Assembly: GCA_949739465.1 (NCBI GenBank)
Contig: CATIYQ010000088.1
Span: 1-12,303 of the forward strand
DNA from: an uncultured Peptococcaceae bacterium
GTDB lineage: Bacteria > Bacillota > Dehalobacteriia > UBA4068 > JAAVYR01
Length of the DNA: 12,303 bases
Reading direction: 5' to 3'
A program made the translations under genes and the position numbers. Positions 1 through 5,964 of this stretch are shown here, piece by piece; the stretch's first letter is position 1, and each line of letters starts with the position of its first letter. A model generated the notes under the pieces. It saw only the letters and a program-made list of their open reading frames with translations. It was not told the DNA's origin and ran no database searches.

Positions 1-246
1 TCCCGTCTGATTAAACGGCGGACCGTTGCCAAAGAAGTTTGTGACGCGGGAAAAATCCTGATTAACGGCAGAACGGCAAAGGCATCCTCTGAGGTGGCGG
101 CAGGGGATACTCTGGAAATCCGCTTTGCTAATCGTACAATCCGTGTAAAAATCATCAAGGTCAGCGAAACGGTGAAGACACAAGACGCGGCGGAGATGTA
201 TGAAATTATTGGAGAAGAAAAAATTGCAGACGATTTGTTTGAATAA
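1..246 (+). CDS. rqcP: RqcP/YabO-like S4-domain RNA-binding protein (5' end missing)
   Basis: This small S4-fold RNA-binding protein runs in from the left edge. In the RqcP (YabO) family, related to heat-shock protein Hsp15, the protein binds obstructed 50S subunits and helps RqcH add alanine tails to stalled nascent chains. The visible 81 residues show the S4 signature: a basic start (SRLIKRRTVAKEVCDAG), then KILINGRTAK and a GDTLEIRF strand. Family members are about 85-95 residues, so only a few N-terminal residues are missing. It reads in frame from base 1 to a TAA at 244-246 and is followed at once by an intrinsic terminator. Position directly upstream of yabP and yabQ is the classic context of yabO in spore formers. 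The family call is firm; the function is inferred from the family. Confidence 0.88.
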   Translation, partial: SRLIKRRTVAKEVCDAGKILINGRTAKASSEVAAGDTLEIRFANRTIRVKIIKVSETVKTQDAAEMYEIIGEEKIADDLFE

Positions 247-275
247 AAAGGAGAGGCATGCCCTCTCTTTTTTTG
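247..275 (+). terminator. Intrinsic terminator after rqcP
   Basis: GAGAGG (251-256) pairs with CCTCTC (262-267) around a 5-nt CATGC loop. The stem is extended by A-T pairs into a run of seven T. It starts one base after the rqcP stop, so yabP is probably transcribed largely from its own promoter. Confidence 0.85.
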
Positions 276-277
276 TT

Positions 278-306
278 GCATAAAATGAAATCCATAGCGT
301 ATAGAT
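278..306 (+). promoter_or_regulatory. Candidate sigma-E-type promoter for yabPQ
   Basis: Between the rqcP terminator and the yabP Shine-Dalgarno lie GCATAAA (278-284) and, 13 bases on, CGTATAGAT (298-306). They resemble the mother-cell sigma-E consensus (KMATATT, 14-15 bases, CATACAHT) with several mismatches. yabP and yabQ are sigma-E genes in Bacillus subtilis, and a promoter is needed here because of the terminator. The match is weak, so this is a suggestion only. Confidence 0.3.
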
Positions 307-334
307 AACTGAAGAAAAAAGGAGGTCTTTCGGT

Positions 335-649
335 ATGGATTTTATAGATGATAAAAACGGGGAAAATCTTACCAATCTGCATCGGGTTCTCATAGATAAC
401 CAAGAAAATTTGCATTTGCAGGGCGTTTGCAAGGTGGAAAACTTTGACACCGGTTCTATTTGGCTGGAGACCAATCGGGGTGATTTGGTTATTGAAGGAG
501 AAGAGCTGCATATTGCCCATTTGGATTTGGATGGTAAGGAATTAAAAGTTTGCGGGAAAATCAGCGGCGTTCGTTATGCTGTTAATACCAAAGACGGCAA
601 GCGAGTCAAAGCTGCCGGGAAACATTTATTGGACCGCCTTTTGAAGTAG
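335..649 (+). CDS. yabP: Sporulation protein YabP
   Basis: This is a 104-residue YabP/YqfC-family protein, a small soluble sporulation protein expressed in the mother cell in B. subtilis; its molecular activity is not established. The family pattern is visible: NLHRVLIDNQENLHLQGVCKVENFD near the start, the strand-rich middle with LVIEGEELHIAHLDLDGKEL, and a glycine-containing turn (KVCGKISGVRY) before the basic C-terminus. The ATG at 335 has a strong GGAGG Shine-Dalgarno at 321-325 with good spacing. The stop codon (647-649) abuts yabQ, so the two are co-transcribed and probably translationally coupled. Length and order (rqcP-yabP-yabQ) match the family, so I am confident of the identity. Confidence 0.93.
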   Translation: MDFIDDKNGENLTNLHRVLIDNQENLHLQGVCKVENFDTGSIWLETNRGDLVIEGEELHIAHLDLDGKELKVCGKISGVRYAVNTKDGKRVKAAGKHLLDRLLK

Positions 650-658
650 GTGGCAGAT

Positions 659-1261
659 ATGGAGCTTGTTCTCAGACAGTTATATGAGTTTATGATGGGC
701 ATGGTGTTAGGCGGCAGTTTGAGTTTCTTTTATGCCTGCTATCGTTTACAATTTCATGGTGGTCATTATTCTCGGCGGCAGTTGCTGGTGACAGATAGTC
801 TCTGGTGGCTGTTTGCCGTTGTGGTTACGGTAGGCATTTTATTTTTCCTGGAGTGGGGCGCTCTTCGGGCGTTGTTCTTTCTCTGGCTTTTCCTGGGGTT
901 TTCTTTGGGATATTCTTTTCTATGGCAACCTTTATTGCAAAAGGTTAGAGGGCTGTTTTCGGGGAAACCCAAGCCGCCCCATATTTCAGGACCGACCGGG
1001 ATAGTTCCAGTTACCAAAGAACACAGCTTTTTGGAGAAGTCTTTTGATGTGGCGGCAACCGGCATTTATCGGGGGTATGCCTGTAGTAAACGCCGTTATG
1101 TTGAGACGAAAAAGCAAAATCAGGCAGCAGTTGAGAAGTGGAAAAAGCAGGTGAGTATGCAGCGGCAAAGGTTGAAACATCGGGTATTGCAGGCGCTTTG
1201 GCCTCAAAATAGAAAAGAGAATGAGACGGATATTCCCGAGGATTATCGAGATGAAGAATAA
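659..1261 (+). CDS. yabQ: Spore cortex biosynthesis protein YabQ
   Basis: This is a YabQ-family integral membrane protein of 200 residues, required for spore cortex formation in B. subtilis and located in the forespore outer membrane. The N-terminal half carries about three hydrophobic segments: one with the family pattern FMMGMVLGGSLSFFYACYRL (residues 9-28), and two more after the SLWWLFAVVV stretch. The C-terminal half is basic and soluble (residues about 100-200, rich in K, R and Q), presumably facing the cytoplasm. I chose ATG 659 because AGGTGG (648-653) is well spaced for it. A GTG at 650, immediately after the yabP stop, would add three residues but has only a poor ribosome site. Gene order and membrane pattern make the call secure, though sequence conservation in this family is low. 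Confidence 0.87.
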   Translation: MELVLRQLYEFMMGMVLGGSLSFFYACYRLQFHGGHYSRRQLLVTDSLWWLFAVVVTVGILFFLEWGALRALFFLWLFLGFSLGYSFLWQPLLQKVRGLFSGKPKPPHISGPTGIVPVTKEHSFLEKSFDVAATGIYRGYACSKRRYVETKKQNQAAVEKWKKQVSMQRQRLKHRVLQALWPQNRKENETDIPEDYRDEE

Positions 1262-1344
1262 AGAGATATGGCATGGATAAGAGGAAATGGACGTATTTAC
1301 CAAATATTGACATTTCCTTTTGCTAATTTGTGCATATCTTGTAC

Positions 1345-1373
1345 TTGATTTGTCCACAAGATGTGGATATAAT
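1345..1373 (+). promoter_or_regulatory. Sigma-A-type promoter for HTH gene and divIC
   Basis: TTGATT (1345-1350) and a perfect TATAAT (1368-1373) are separated by exactly 17 bases. This is the best vegetative promoter in the 208-base gap between yabQ and the HTH gene. It lets the division gene divIC be expressed independently of the sporulation genes upstream. The spacer and -10 are overlapped by DnaA-box-like 9-mers (separate entry). Confidence 0.75.
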
Positions 1374-1381
1374 GTGGATAA
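1350..1381 (+). promoter_or_regulatory. Cluster of three DnaA-box-like 9-mers
   Basis: TTGTCCACA (1350-1358, one mismatch to the DnaA box TTATCCACA) is followed on the opposite strand by TGTGGATAT (1362-1370, one mismatch) and TGTGGATAA (1373-1381, perfect). The last two start 11 bp apart, one helical turn, in the same orientation. The first two form an inverted repeat, TCCACA-AGA-TGTGGA. The cluster covers the -35 edge, spacer and -10 of the promoter, so occupancy should block or modulate transcription of the HTH gene and divIC. Binding by DnaA is inferred from the motif only. Confidence 0.6.
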
Positions 1382-1469
1382 GGGAATGAGAGTTTGGGAT
1401 AATTTTTGATTTCTTTGGGATAGTATTCTCTTTTTGGGGGATTTGCCTGGTAGGAAGGGGTGATTACAA

Positions 1470-1712
1470 ATGCAGATGGAAATCCGCGGTGCGGAGAAGC
1501 TGAGCTTTCGTGAAAAGCAAGTTGTGACATTGAAAGAAATGGGCAAGTCTGCAGAGGTAATCGCCAAGATGTTAAAAATCAGCGCCAGCTCTGTGGCAAC
1601 TCTTTACAATCGGGCAAGAACCAAAGGATATGAAGTAGTTATTGTCATTCCGGGTGCAGTTCTTGATATGGCAGAAATGGAGGAGGATGAAGATGAGACA
1701 GCATTATCATGA
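1470..1712 (+). CDS. Small helix-turn-helix protein between yabQ and divIC
   Basis: This is an 80-residue protein with a sigma-70 region 4/LuxR-type helix-turn-helix at about residues 11-53. LSFREKQVVTLKEMGKS forms the first helices, and AEVIAKMLKISASSVATLYN has the spacing of the recognition unit, followed by a basic RARTKG. A hydrophobic strand (YEVVIVIPGAVL) and an acidic tail (EMEEDEDE, about residues 69-76) complete it. There is no other sigma-factor domain, so it is not a full sigma factor; it may be a small DNA-binding regulator. ATG 1470 follows the purine-rich AGGAAGGGG; ATG 1476 is an alternative. Its 3' end overlaps divIC by 20 bases and contains the divIC ribosome site, so the two are translationally coupled. 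The target is unknown, and I do not recognise a named gene. Confidence 0.78.
   Translation: MQMEIRGAEKLSFREKQVVTLKEMGKSAEVIAKMLKISASSVATLYNRARTKGYEVVIVIPGAVLDMAEMEEDEDETALS
1679..1686 (+). promoter_or_regulatory. Ribosome binding site deciding the divIC start
   Basis: GGAGGAGG lies inside the 3' end of the HTH gene, 6 bases before ATG 1693. It decides that start over the in-frame ATG at 1687 (no spacing) and over the upstream extension beginning at 1642. Confidence 0.7.
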
Positions 1713-2124
1713 AGAAACTGACCATAAGTTATCTGAAACTTCCCAACTTAACCCATTGTCTCAACCGTCTGCCGGAACACGTCGTAGGAGCGTGCGGAAA
1801 CGGAGAACCTTTTCCCTGGGCAAGTTATGCATTGTTAGCGTCATTGGCTTTTGTTGTCTGCAATTTGGCAAGCAATTTGTTCAATTTCAGCAGATACAGG
1901 CGGAGGTCGCATATTTCGAGCAGGTGAAACAAGATAAACTGGACCGGCAAAAGGAGTTGGAAGAAACCAAAGCTCTTTTAGATGACCCGTCTTATATTGA
2001 ACGGGTTGCCAGAGAACACCTGGGATTTGTCTATGATGGGGAAACGCTGGTATTGCCGGGGGAGACCGTTGACGACGATATTCCCGAATATAATCCCAAT
2101 ATTAAAGCAGGGGATTTGCATTAA
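1693..2124 (+). CDS. divIC: Cell division protein DivIC/FtsB family (septum formation initiator)
   Basis: This is a bitopic membrane protein of 143 residues. In the DivIC/FtsB family the protein joins FtsL and DivIB/FtsQ in the divisome and helps activate septal peptidoglycan synthesis. The order is typical. A basic cytoplasmic N-terminus (TRRRSVRKRRTFSLGK, about residues 29-44) is followed by a transmembrane segment (LCIVSVIGFCCLQFG, 45-59). A coiled coil follows (about 63-95, rich in Q, E and K, including LDRQKELEETKALL), then the family motif YIERVAREHLGFVYDGE (about 100-116). The C-terminal tail is acidic. It overlaps the HTH gene upstream and is followed by a fresh promoter for the S1-domain gene. 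Confidence is high for the family. Confidence 0.9.
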   Translation: MRQHYHEETDHKLSETSQLNPLSQPSAGTRRRSVRKRRTFSLGKLCIVSVIGFCCLQFGKQFVQFQQIQAEVAYFEQVKQDKLDRQKELEETKALLDDPSYIERVAREHLGFVYDGETLVLPGETVDDDIPEYNPNIKAGDLH

Positions 2125-2129
2125 GATAA

Positions 2130-2159
2130 TTGACAAAACAGAGATGTCCAGAATATAAT
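2130..2159 (+). promoter_or_regulatory. Strong sigma-A-type promoter for the S1-domain gene
   Basis: TTGACA (2130-2135) and TATAAT (2154-2159), both perfect consensus hexamers, are separated by 18 bases. The promoter begins 6 bases after the divIC stop. It gives the S1-domain gene its own strong, constitutive-looking expression. Confidence 0.8.
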
Positions 2160-2202
2160 AAATGAAAGTAAAATTGAAAACACTGGAGGTAGGGTTATTC
2201 TC

Positions 2203-2595
2203 ATGGATTTGACCGTTGGAAGCGTTGTGGATGGGGTAGTGACCGGCATTACCAAGTTTGGCGCTTTTGTAGAAATTGCGCCGGGGGTAACGGGTCTGGT
2301 ACACATTTCAGAGGTAGCTGACGCATATGTGAAAGAAGTGAGCGATTTTCTGAAAGAAAAAGATGCGGTAAAGGTAAAAATCGTTAGTGTTGGCGATAAT
2401 GGTAAGATTGGTCTTTCCATTAAGCAGGCGTTGCCGCCTAAGCCGAGGGTGGTTTCATCCCCGCAGCCGGTGTTCTCAGCTCCAAAACAAAGAGATGAGA
2501 TACCTTTTGAAGATAAGCTGGCAAAGTTTATGAAGGACAGCAACGACCGTTTGGTAGATTTAAAACGACATCAGGACGGACGGAAAGGTCGTTAA
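2203..2595 (+). CDS. yabR: S1 RNA-binding domain protein, YabR-like
   Basis: This is a 130-residue cytoplasmic protein with one S1 domain at about residues 3-73. It shows the pattern GSVVDGVVTGITKFGAFVEI, then GVTGLVHISEVAD, then VKVKIVSVGDNGKIGLSIKQA. The rest is a proline-rich linker (PPKPRVVSSPQPV) and a charged tail (about 74-130). This matches the YabR/general stress protein 13 family, which binds RNA and associates with ribosomes in related bacteria; the exact role is not settled. GGAGGT at 2185-2190 is somewhat far (12 bases) from ATG 2203, but no closer in-frame standard start exists. It sits between its own consensus promoter and a terminator, so it can be a single-gene unit. Position next to divIC matches yabR in B. 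subtilis. Confidence 0.88.
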   Translation: MDLTVGSVVDGVVTGITKFGAFVEIAPGVTGLVHISEVADAYVKEVSDFLKEKDAVKVKIVSVGDNGKIGLSIKQALPPKPRVVSSPQPVFSAPKQRDEIPFEDKLAKFMKDSNDRLVDLKRHQDGRKGR

Positions 2596-2607
2596 GTCGT
2601 TAAAATG

Positions 2608-2639
2608 AGGCGTTCCCTTGTTAAAGGGACGCCTTTTTC
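2608..2639 (+). terminator. Intrinsic terminator between yabR and the phosphatase gene
   Basis: AGGCGTTCCCT (2608-2618) pairs with AGGGACGCCT (2625-2634) with one bulged T, followed by a T run. The next ribosome site begins about 12 bases later, so the phosphatase gene depends on read-through or on a promoter I cannot see. Confidence 0.82.
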
Positions 2640-2661
2640 ACAACAGAGAGGAGGCGGCGTT

Positions 2662-3534
2662 ATGCGCGCGGCAATTGATATTGGGTCTAATACGGTGCAT
2701 TTATTGGTAGGAGAGGTAACCGACGGAAAAGTGGATGTGGCTTTACAGGTAGTGCGGACAACTCGTCTGGGGGAAGGCTGCAAAAACCGAGTGCTGTTAG
2801 ATATTTCTATGGAACGGACGGTTAATGCCCTTGCTGATTTTCAGGAAATATTGCAGGAGTATGGCGTAACAGAACCGCCGAAAATTGCAGCCACCAGCGC
2901 CATCCGAGAAGCGAAAAATGCCGAGGTATTGCTGGAACGAATTGGCGCGAAAACAGACTGGCAGGTAAGGGTTGTTTCCGGGGAGGAAGAAGCGGCGCTT
3001 AGTTTCTGTGGGGCGACTTCTCTTCTCAGTAGTGGGACAGAAATGCCGTTGGTAGTAGATATTGGCGGTGGCAGTACGGAATTTATTTGCCAGGGCAAAG
3101 AAGGGCTTTTTGCGGAAAGTATTCCGTTAGGTATTGTTCGTGTTGCGCAAGAAGGGTTGGACCAAGAGACTATTCGAGAGCGAGTTGCTGCTGTTCGGGA
3201 TAAAATCATGAGGGAATGTGGCGCGTTGCCCGGAGAAATCATTGCGGTAGGCGGTACGGCTACCGATGTATCTGCCGCTTTGTTGGGGATTCATAATTAT
3301 TCTCGGGAAAAGGTTCACGGTTACCGATTAACTAAGGACGCCTTAGCCGTCTTCCAGGAGGAGCTAGCTCCGCTAACAGGCGGAGAGCGACGGGAGAAAT
3401 ATCCGATTTTAGGGGAACGGGCGGAAATCATCATTGGCGGGCTAAATATCCTGCTGACGATTTTGGACCAGTTTGGTAGTGAGCAATTTACGGTCAGTGA
3501 TGCCGGGATTTTAGACGGGCTGTTGCTGGAATAG
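2662..3534 (+). CDS. ppx: Exopolyphosphatase / GppA-family phosphatase
   Basis: This is a 290-residue member of the Ppx/GppA family, in the sugar kinase-Hsp70-actin ATPase fold. Family enzymes remove terminal phosphate from inorganic polyphosphate or from pppGpp in the cytoplasm. The signatures are AAIDIGSNTVHLLVGEV near the N-terminus (phosphate-1), VVSGEEEAALSF near residue 105 carrying the catalytic Glu region, LVVDIGGGSTEFI near 130-142 (phosphate-2), and IAVGGTATDVSA near 193-205. It is the short form: two N-terminal ASKHA lobes without the HD-like C-terminal domain of enterobacterial Ppx and GppA (about 500 residues). ATG 2662 follows GAGAGGAGG, while an in-frame ATG at 2605 lies before the terminator hairpin and is rejected. 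Substrate preference (polyP or pppGpp) cannot be told from sequence. Confidence 0.9.
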   Translation: MRAAIDIGSNTVHLLVGEVTDGKVDVALQVVRTTRLGEGCKNRVLLDISMERTVNALADFQEILQEYGVTEPPKIAATSAIREAKNAEVLLERIGAKTDWQVRVVSGEEEAALSFCGATSLLSSGTEMPLVVDIGGGSTEFICQGKEGLFAESIPLGIVRVAQEGLDQETIRERVAAVRDKIMRECGALPGEIIAVGGTATDVSAALLGIHNYSREKVHGYRLTKDALAVFQEELAPLTGGERREKYPILGERAEIIIGGLNILLTILDQFGSEQFTVSDAGILDGLLLE

Positions 3535-3564
3535 ATAAGATATAGATGCGATATTGCTATGATG

Positions 3565-3605
3565 AAAAAGATTCTTTGTGTGAAAATTTCAAAGAATCTT
3601 TTTTA
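3565..3605 (+). terminator. Intrinsic terminator after the phosphatase gene
   Basis: A perfect 14-bp stem joins AAAAAGATTCTTTG (3565-3578) to CAAAGAATCTTTTT (3590-3603) around an 11-nt loop and runs into T. The A-rich left flank could make it work on both strands. It cleanly separates ppx from the manC cassette. Confidence 0.88.
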
Positions 3606-3684
3606 TTTGCAAAAAATGGTTCTGATTTAAAAAGAAACAGATATAGTAATAGATAGAGATTGTCTTTAGGTCGTGGAAAATCAT

Positions 3685-3751
3685 ATGGGAGCAAAGAAAA
3701 GAGGGTGGCGGGGATAAGCACCCATTGAGGCAGAATCACATAAGATGATTC
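3685..3751 (+). promoter_or_regulatory. Possible structured leader or promoter region ahead of manC
   Basis: This part of the 243-base ppx-manC gap has competing inverted repeats. ATGGGAGC (3685-3692) can pair with GCACCCAT (3718-3725, one mismatch), or GGGTG (3703-3707) can pair with CACCC (3719-3723), but not both. A third repeat, GAATCA (3733-3738) with TGATTC (3746-3751), stands just before the manC ribosome site. Overlapping this is a sigma-K-like promoter: AC at 3720-3721, 17 bases, then CATAAGATG at 3739-3747 (consensus CATANNNTA, one mismatch). Start of transcription near 3754 would leave room for the ribosome site at 3767. I match it to no known riboswitch. Confidence 0.3.
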
Positions 3752-3777
3752 CATAATATATCGTTTGAGGTGATTTT

Positions 3778-4887
3778 GTGGGTGACGCCAATATTTCTCA
3801 ACCTATTTCTCAACATTTACCTGTTTATGTGGTTATCATGGCAGGGGGCGCAGGTACGCGGTTTTGGCCTCAGAGCAGATTGGCAAAACCAAAGCAGTTT
3901 CTGAATTTGTGGGGAGAAGAAAGTATTTTAGCGGCAACGGTGCGGCGGGCGTTGCTTCTCACCAGCCCGGAACGGTGTCTTATTATGACAGAAGAGCTTT
4001 ATGGGGATATTGTAAAAGAAATTGTTCCTCATATTCCTGCCGAAAATATTATTTGCGAACCGGTGAACCGGGACACGGCACCTTGCCTGGGGTTAGCTGC
4101 TATGAAAATCCAGGAGCGTTGTGAAAACGCCATTATGATTGTGTTGCCCTCTGACCATTATATCGAAGATGAAGAGGCATTTGTTCGCACCTTGCAGCGG
4201 GCGGCAAATTGGGCGGCGCATCATTCGGATTTGACCACCGTTGGCATTAAGCCTTCCGCCCCTCAAACAGCGTATGGATATTTAGATTGCGGCAAGGCAA
4301 AGGGCAAAGGCGTCTATGAAGTCAAGAAGTTTTTAGAAAAACCTTCTTTGCCTTTGGCAAAACAATTTGTCAGCGGCGGCAATTATTTATGGAATAGTGG
4401 TATTTTCATCTGGCAGACGGTTGTGCTGCTGGCGGCAATGAAAGAGCATTTGCCGGAGCTGGGGGCGCTTCTTTCTAACTGGCAGCAAATCGAAAATCAA
4501 TCTCAGCGCAACGCTATGCTGCAATTGGAATATGTCTTAGCGCCGAAAATCTCTATTGATTACGGTATTATGGAAAAGGCAATCAATGTGGCAGTGGTGC
4601 CTGCTGATTTTTGTTGGGACGATGTAGGCAGCTGGCAGGCGTTGGAGAAATATCTACCCAAAGATGAAAAAGCCAATTCTCTGGCAGATAACGGCAGACA
4701 TGTGGGCATTGATACCAAGCGGTGTATCATCTCCGTGGATAAGGGGTTGGTGGCCACTATTGGCTTAGAGGATATGGTTATTGTGCGTCAGGGAGATATT
4801 TTGCTCATCGCGCCCAGGGAACGAGACCAAGAAGTGAAAAAAATGGTACAAAAATTAGCCGCCTTGGGGCTGGAGGAATATCTTTAG
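3778..4887 (+). CDS. manC: Mannose-1-phosphate guanylyltransferase (GDP-mannose pyrophosphorylase)
   Basis: This 369-residue nucleotidyltransferase converts GTP and mannose-1-phosphate to GDP-mannose and pyrophosphate in the cytoplasm, supplying activated mannose for glycans. The nucleotide-binding signature (MAGGAGTRFWPQSRLAKPKQF, residues about 21-41) is followed by IVLPSDHYI (about 121-129), AYGYLDCG, VKKFLEKPSL (about 182-191) and NSGIFIW (about 206-212). SIDYGIMEKA and FCWDDVGSW complete the mannose-1-P guanylyltransferase pattern. The length fits the monofunctional type; the C-terminal cupin isomerase domain of bifunctional ManC/AlgA is absent. The GTG start at 3778 is set by GAGGTGAT at 3767-3774. 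It heads a closely spaced cassette with a CotS-family gene and a GT4 glycosyltransferase, which suggests that mannose or a derivative goes onto the spore surface. Confidence 0.93.
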   Translation: MGDANISQPISQHLPVYVVIMAGGAGTRFWPQSRLAKPKQFLNLWGEESILAATVRRALLLTSPERCLIMTEELYGDIVKEIVPHIPAENIICEPVNRDTAPCLGLAAMKIQERCENAIMIVLPSDHYIEDEEAFVRTLQRAANWAAHHSDLTTVGIKPSAPQTAYGYLDCGKAKGKGVYEVKKFLEKPSLPLAKQFVSGGNYLWNSGIFIWQTVVLLAAMKEHLPELGALLSNWQQIENQSQRNAMLQLEYVLAPKISIDYGIMEKAINVAVVPADFCWDDVGSWQALEKYLPKDEKANSLADNGRHVGIDTKRCIISVDKGLVATIGLEDMVIVRQGDILLIAPRERDQEVKKMVQKLAALGLEEYL

Positions 4888-4900
4888 AAGAATATCTTTA
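4876..4900 (+). repeat. Short tandem repeat at the 3' end of manC
   Basis: The 11-mer GAATATCTTTA occurs at 4876-4886 and again at 4890-4900, with a period of 14 bases. The first copy encodes the last residues and stop of manC; the second lies in the gap before the cotS-like gene. It looks like a small slippage duplication of no coding effect. Confidence 0.6.
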
Positions 4901-4943
4901 ATGGTTGGAAAATAAGCAGACGAAAAAACGAGGTGAGTGGGGC

Positions 4944-5927
4944 GTGTCTTGGCAAGAGGAATTATGGCAGGTTTTAACGACGGATTATCACTTGGAGCCG
5001 CGGCTTTTAGAGCAATATGATACGGTATATCGTCTTTATACGGCGAACGGTATCTATGCCATTAAGGAAGTCAAATACCCGAAAGAAGAATTTGCTTATA
5101 TTTTTGCGGCGACGGAACATCTGCGGGCAAACGGCTTTTCTCATATTAACTATATGTTGCTCAATGTTGAGGGGACGCCCTGTTTTACCTTGGGAGAAAA
5201 AAAATATTTCATCGCGCCTTGGTTGCCCGGCAGACAGCTGGACTACACGGTGCAATCTGATGTGGTTGCGGCGGCAACAACTCTTGGCAAACTCCATGGC
5301 GCATCAACAGGCTTTACGCCGCCTTATTTCAAGGGACGTGTCAAATGGGGTGAGTTAATAGAAAATTTTAAGACAAAACTGACTCAAATGGAGAGCTGGC
5401 AGACGCGCTTTACAGGGACTGCTTTTTCTCGGGAATATGCAAAGGCGTTGCCTGAGATGATGGCTTTAGGACGGGAGGTTCTTACCCGGCTTACCCCTGT
5501 TTACGGAGATTTTAACAGGGCGGAGGAGCAGTGGAGCGGTTTTTGTCATCATGACTATGCGCCTCATAACATTGTCTTATCGCCGGAAGGCGTAGGGCAG
5601 GTCATTGATTTTGATTATTGCATTAGTGATACGGCTGTTCATGATTTGGCAAGTCTCATGTGCCGCATCATGAAGAAAAATGAATTTCGGGAGGATTTAT
5701 CCCTTCTTGCTTGGCAGGAATATCAGAAGGAGCGGCTTTTGCCTAAAGGAGCAAAGGAAGTCACCGTTGCCTTTCTGTTGTTTCCCCAAGAGTTTTGGCA
5801 GTGCGGATTTACTTACTTTGTAGAGCAAAACCGTCCTGAGACAAAAATGGAAAAACGGCTGCAGGGGGTCTTGGAAACGGCGGCGGCAAAGGAAAAGGCA
5901 GTGCGTAATCTGGCAAAATGGATATAG
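4944..5927 (+). CDS. CotS-family spore coat protein / APH-fold kinase-like protein
   Basis: This 327-residue protein has the aminoglycoside phosphotransferase (kinase-like) fold, of the CotS spore coat family. An ATP-lysine-like motif (YAIKEVKYP, about residue 40) is followed by the catalytic loop HHDYAPHNIVLS (about 202-213), which has the conserved Asp and Asn, and VIDFDYCISD (about 220-229), which replaces the kinase DFG. Both key acidic motifs are intact, so enzymatic activity is possible. In B. subtilis, CotS is an outer coat protein encoded next to the glycosyltransferase-like CotSA, as here. I chose GTG 4944 because AGGTG (4931-4935) is well placed. TTG 4905 would add 13 residues but has no good ribosome site. 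A homoserine kinase-type or other small-molecule kinase is the alternative, but context favours CotS. Confidence 0.82.
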   Translation: MSWQEELWQVLTTDYHLEPRLLEQYDTVYRLYTANGIYAIKEVKYPKEEFAYIFAATEHLRANGFSHINYMLLNVEGTPCFTLGEKKYFIAPWLPGRQLDYTVQSDVVAAATTLGKLHGASTGFTPPYFKGRVKWGELIENFKTKLTQMESWQTRFTGTAFSREYAKALPEMMALGREVLTRLTPVYGDFNRAEEQWSGFCHHDYAPHNIVLSPEGVGQVIDFDYCISDTAVHDLASLMCRIMKKNEFREDLSLLAWQEYQKERLLPKGAKEVTVAFLLFPQEFWQCGFTYFVEQNRPETKMEKRLQGVLETAAAKEKAVRNLAKWI

Positions 5928-5964
5928 GGATAAAAGTATCTTTCCGGTAAAAGGAGTGAACAGC

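Noticed and set aside
1350..1381. DnaA-box cluster as the replication origin
   Set aside because: No dnaA, dnaN or gidA-type neighbours, only three boxes, and they sit squarely on a gene promoter, so a regulatory role is more likely.
986..1567. Long minus-strand open frame of 193 codons opposite yabQ and the HTH gene
   Set aside because: It spans the promoter region and antisense to two supported genes, its translation is low in complexity with no recognisable motif, and no ribosome site precedes it.
1642..1692. Longer start for divIC
   Set aside because: The extra residues are a frame-shifted reading of the HTH gene, and the strong GGAGGAGG at 1679-1686 points to ATG 1693.
2605..2661. Longer start (ATG 2605) for the phosphatase
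   Set aside because: It would translate through the terminator hairpin; the Ppx fold begins right at ATG 2662, which has a strong ribosome site.
3685..3751. Known riboswitch or T-box leader before manC
   Set aside because: None of the conserved cores I know (T-box sequence, SAM, TPP, c-di-GMP, ykkC, fluoride) could be found; only simple inverted repeats.
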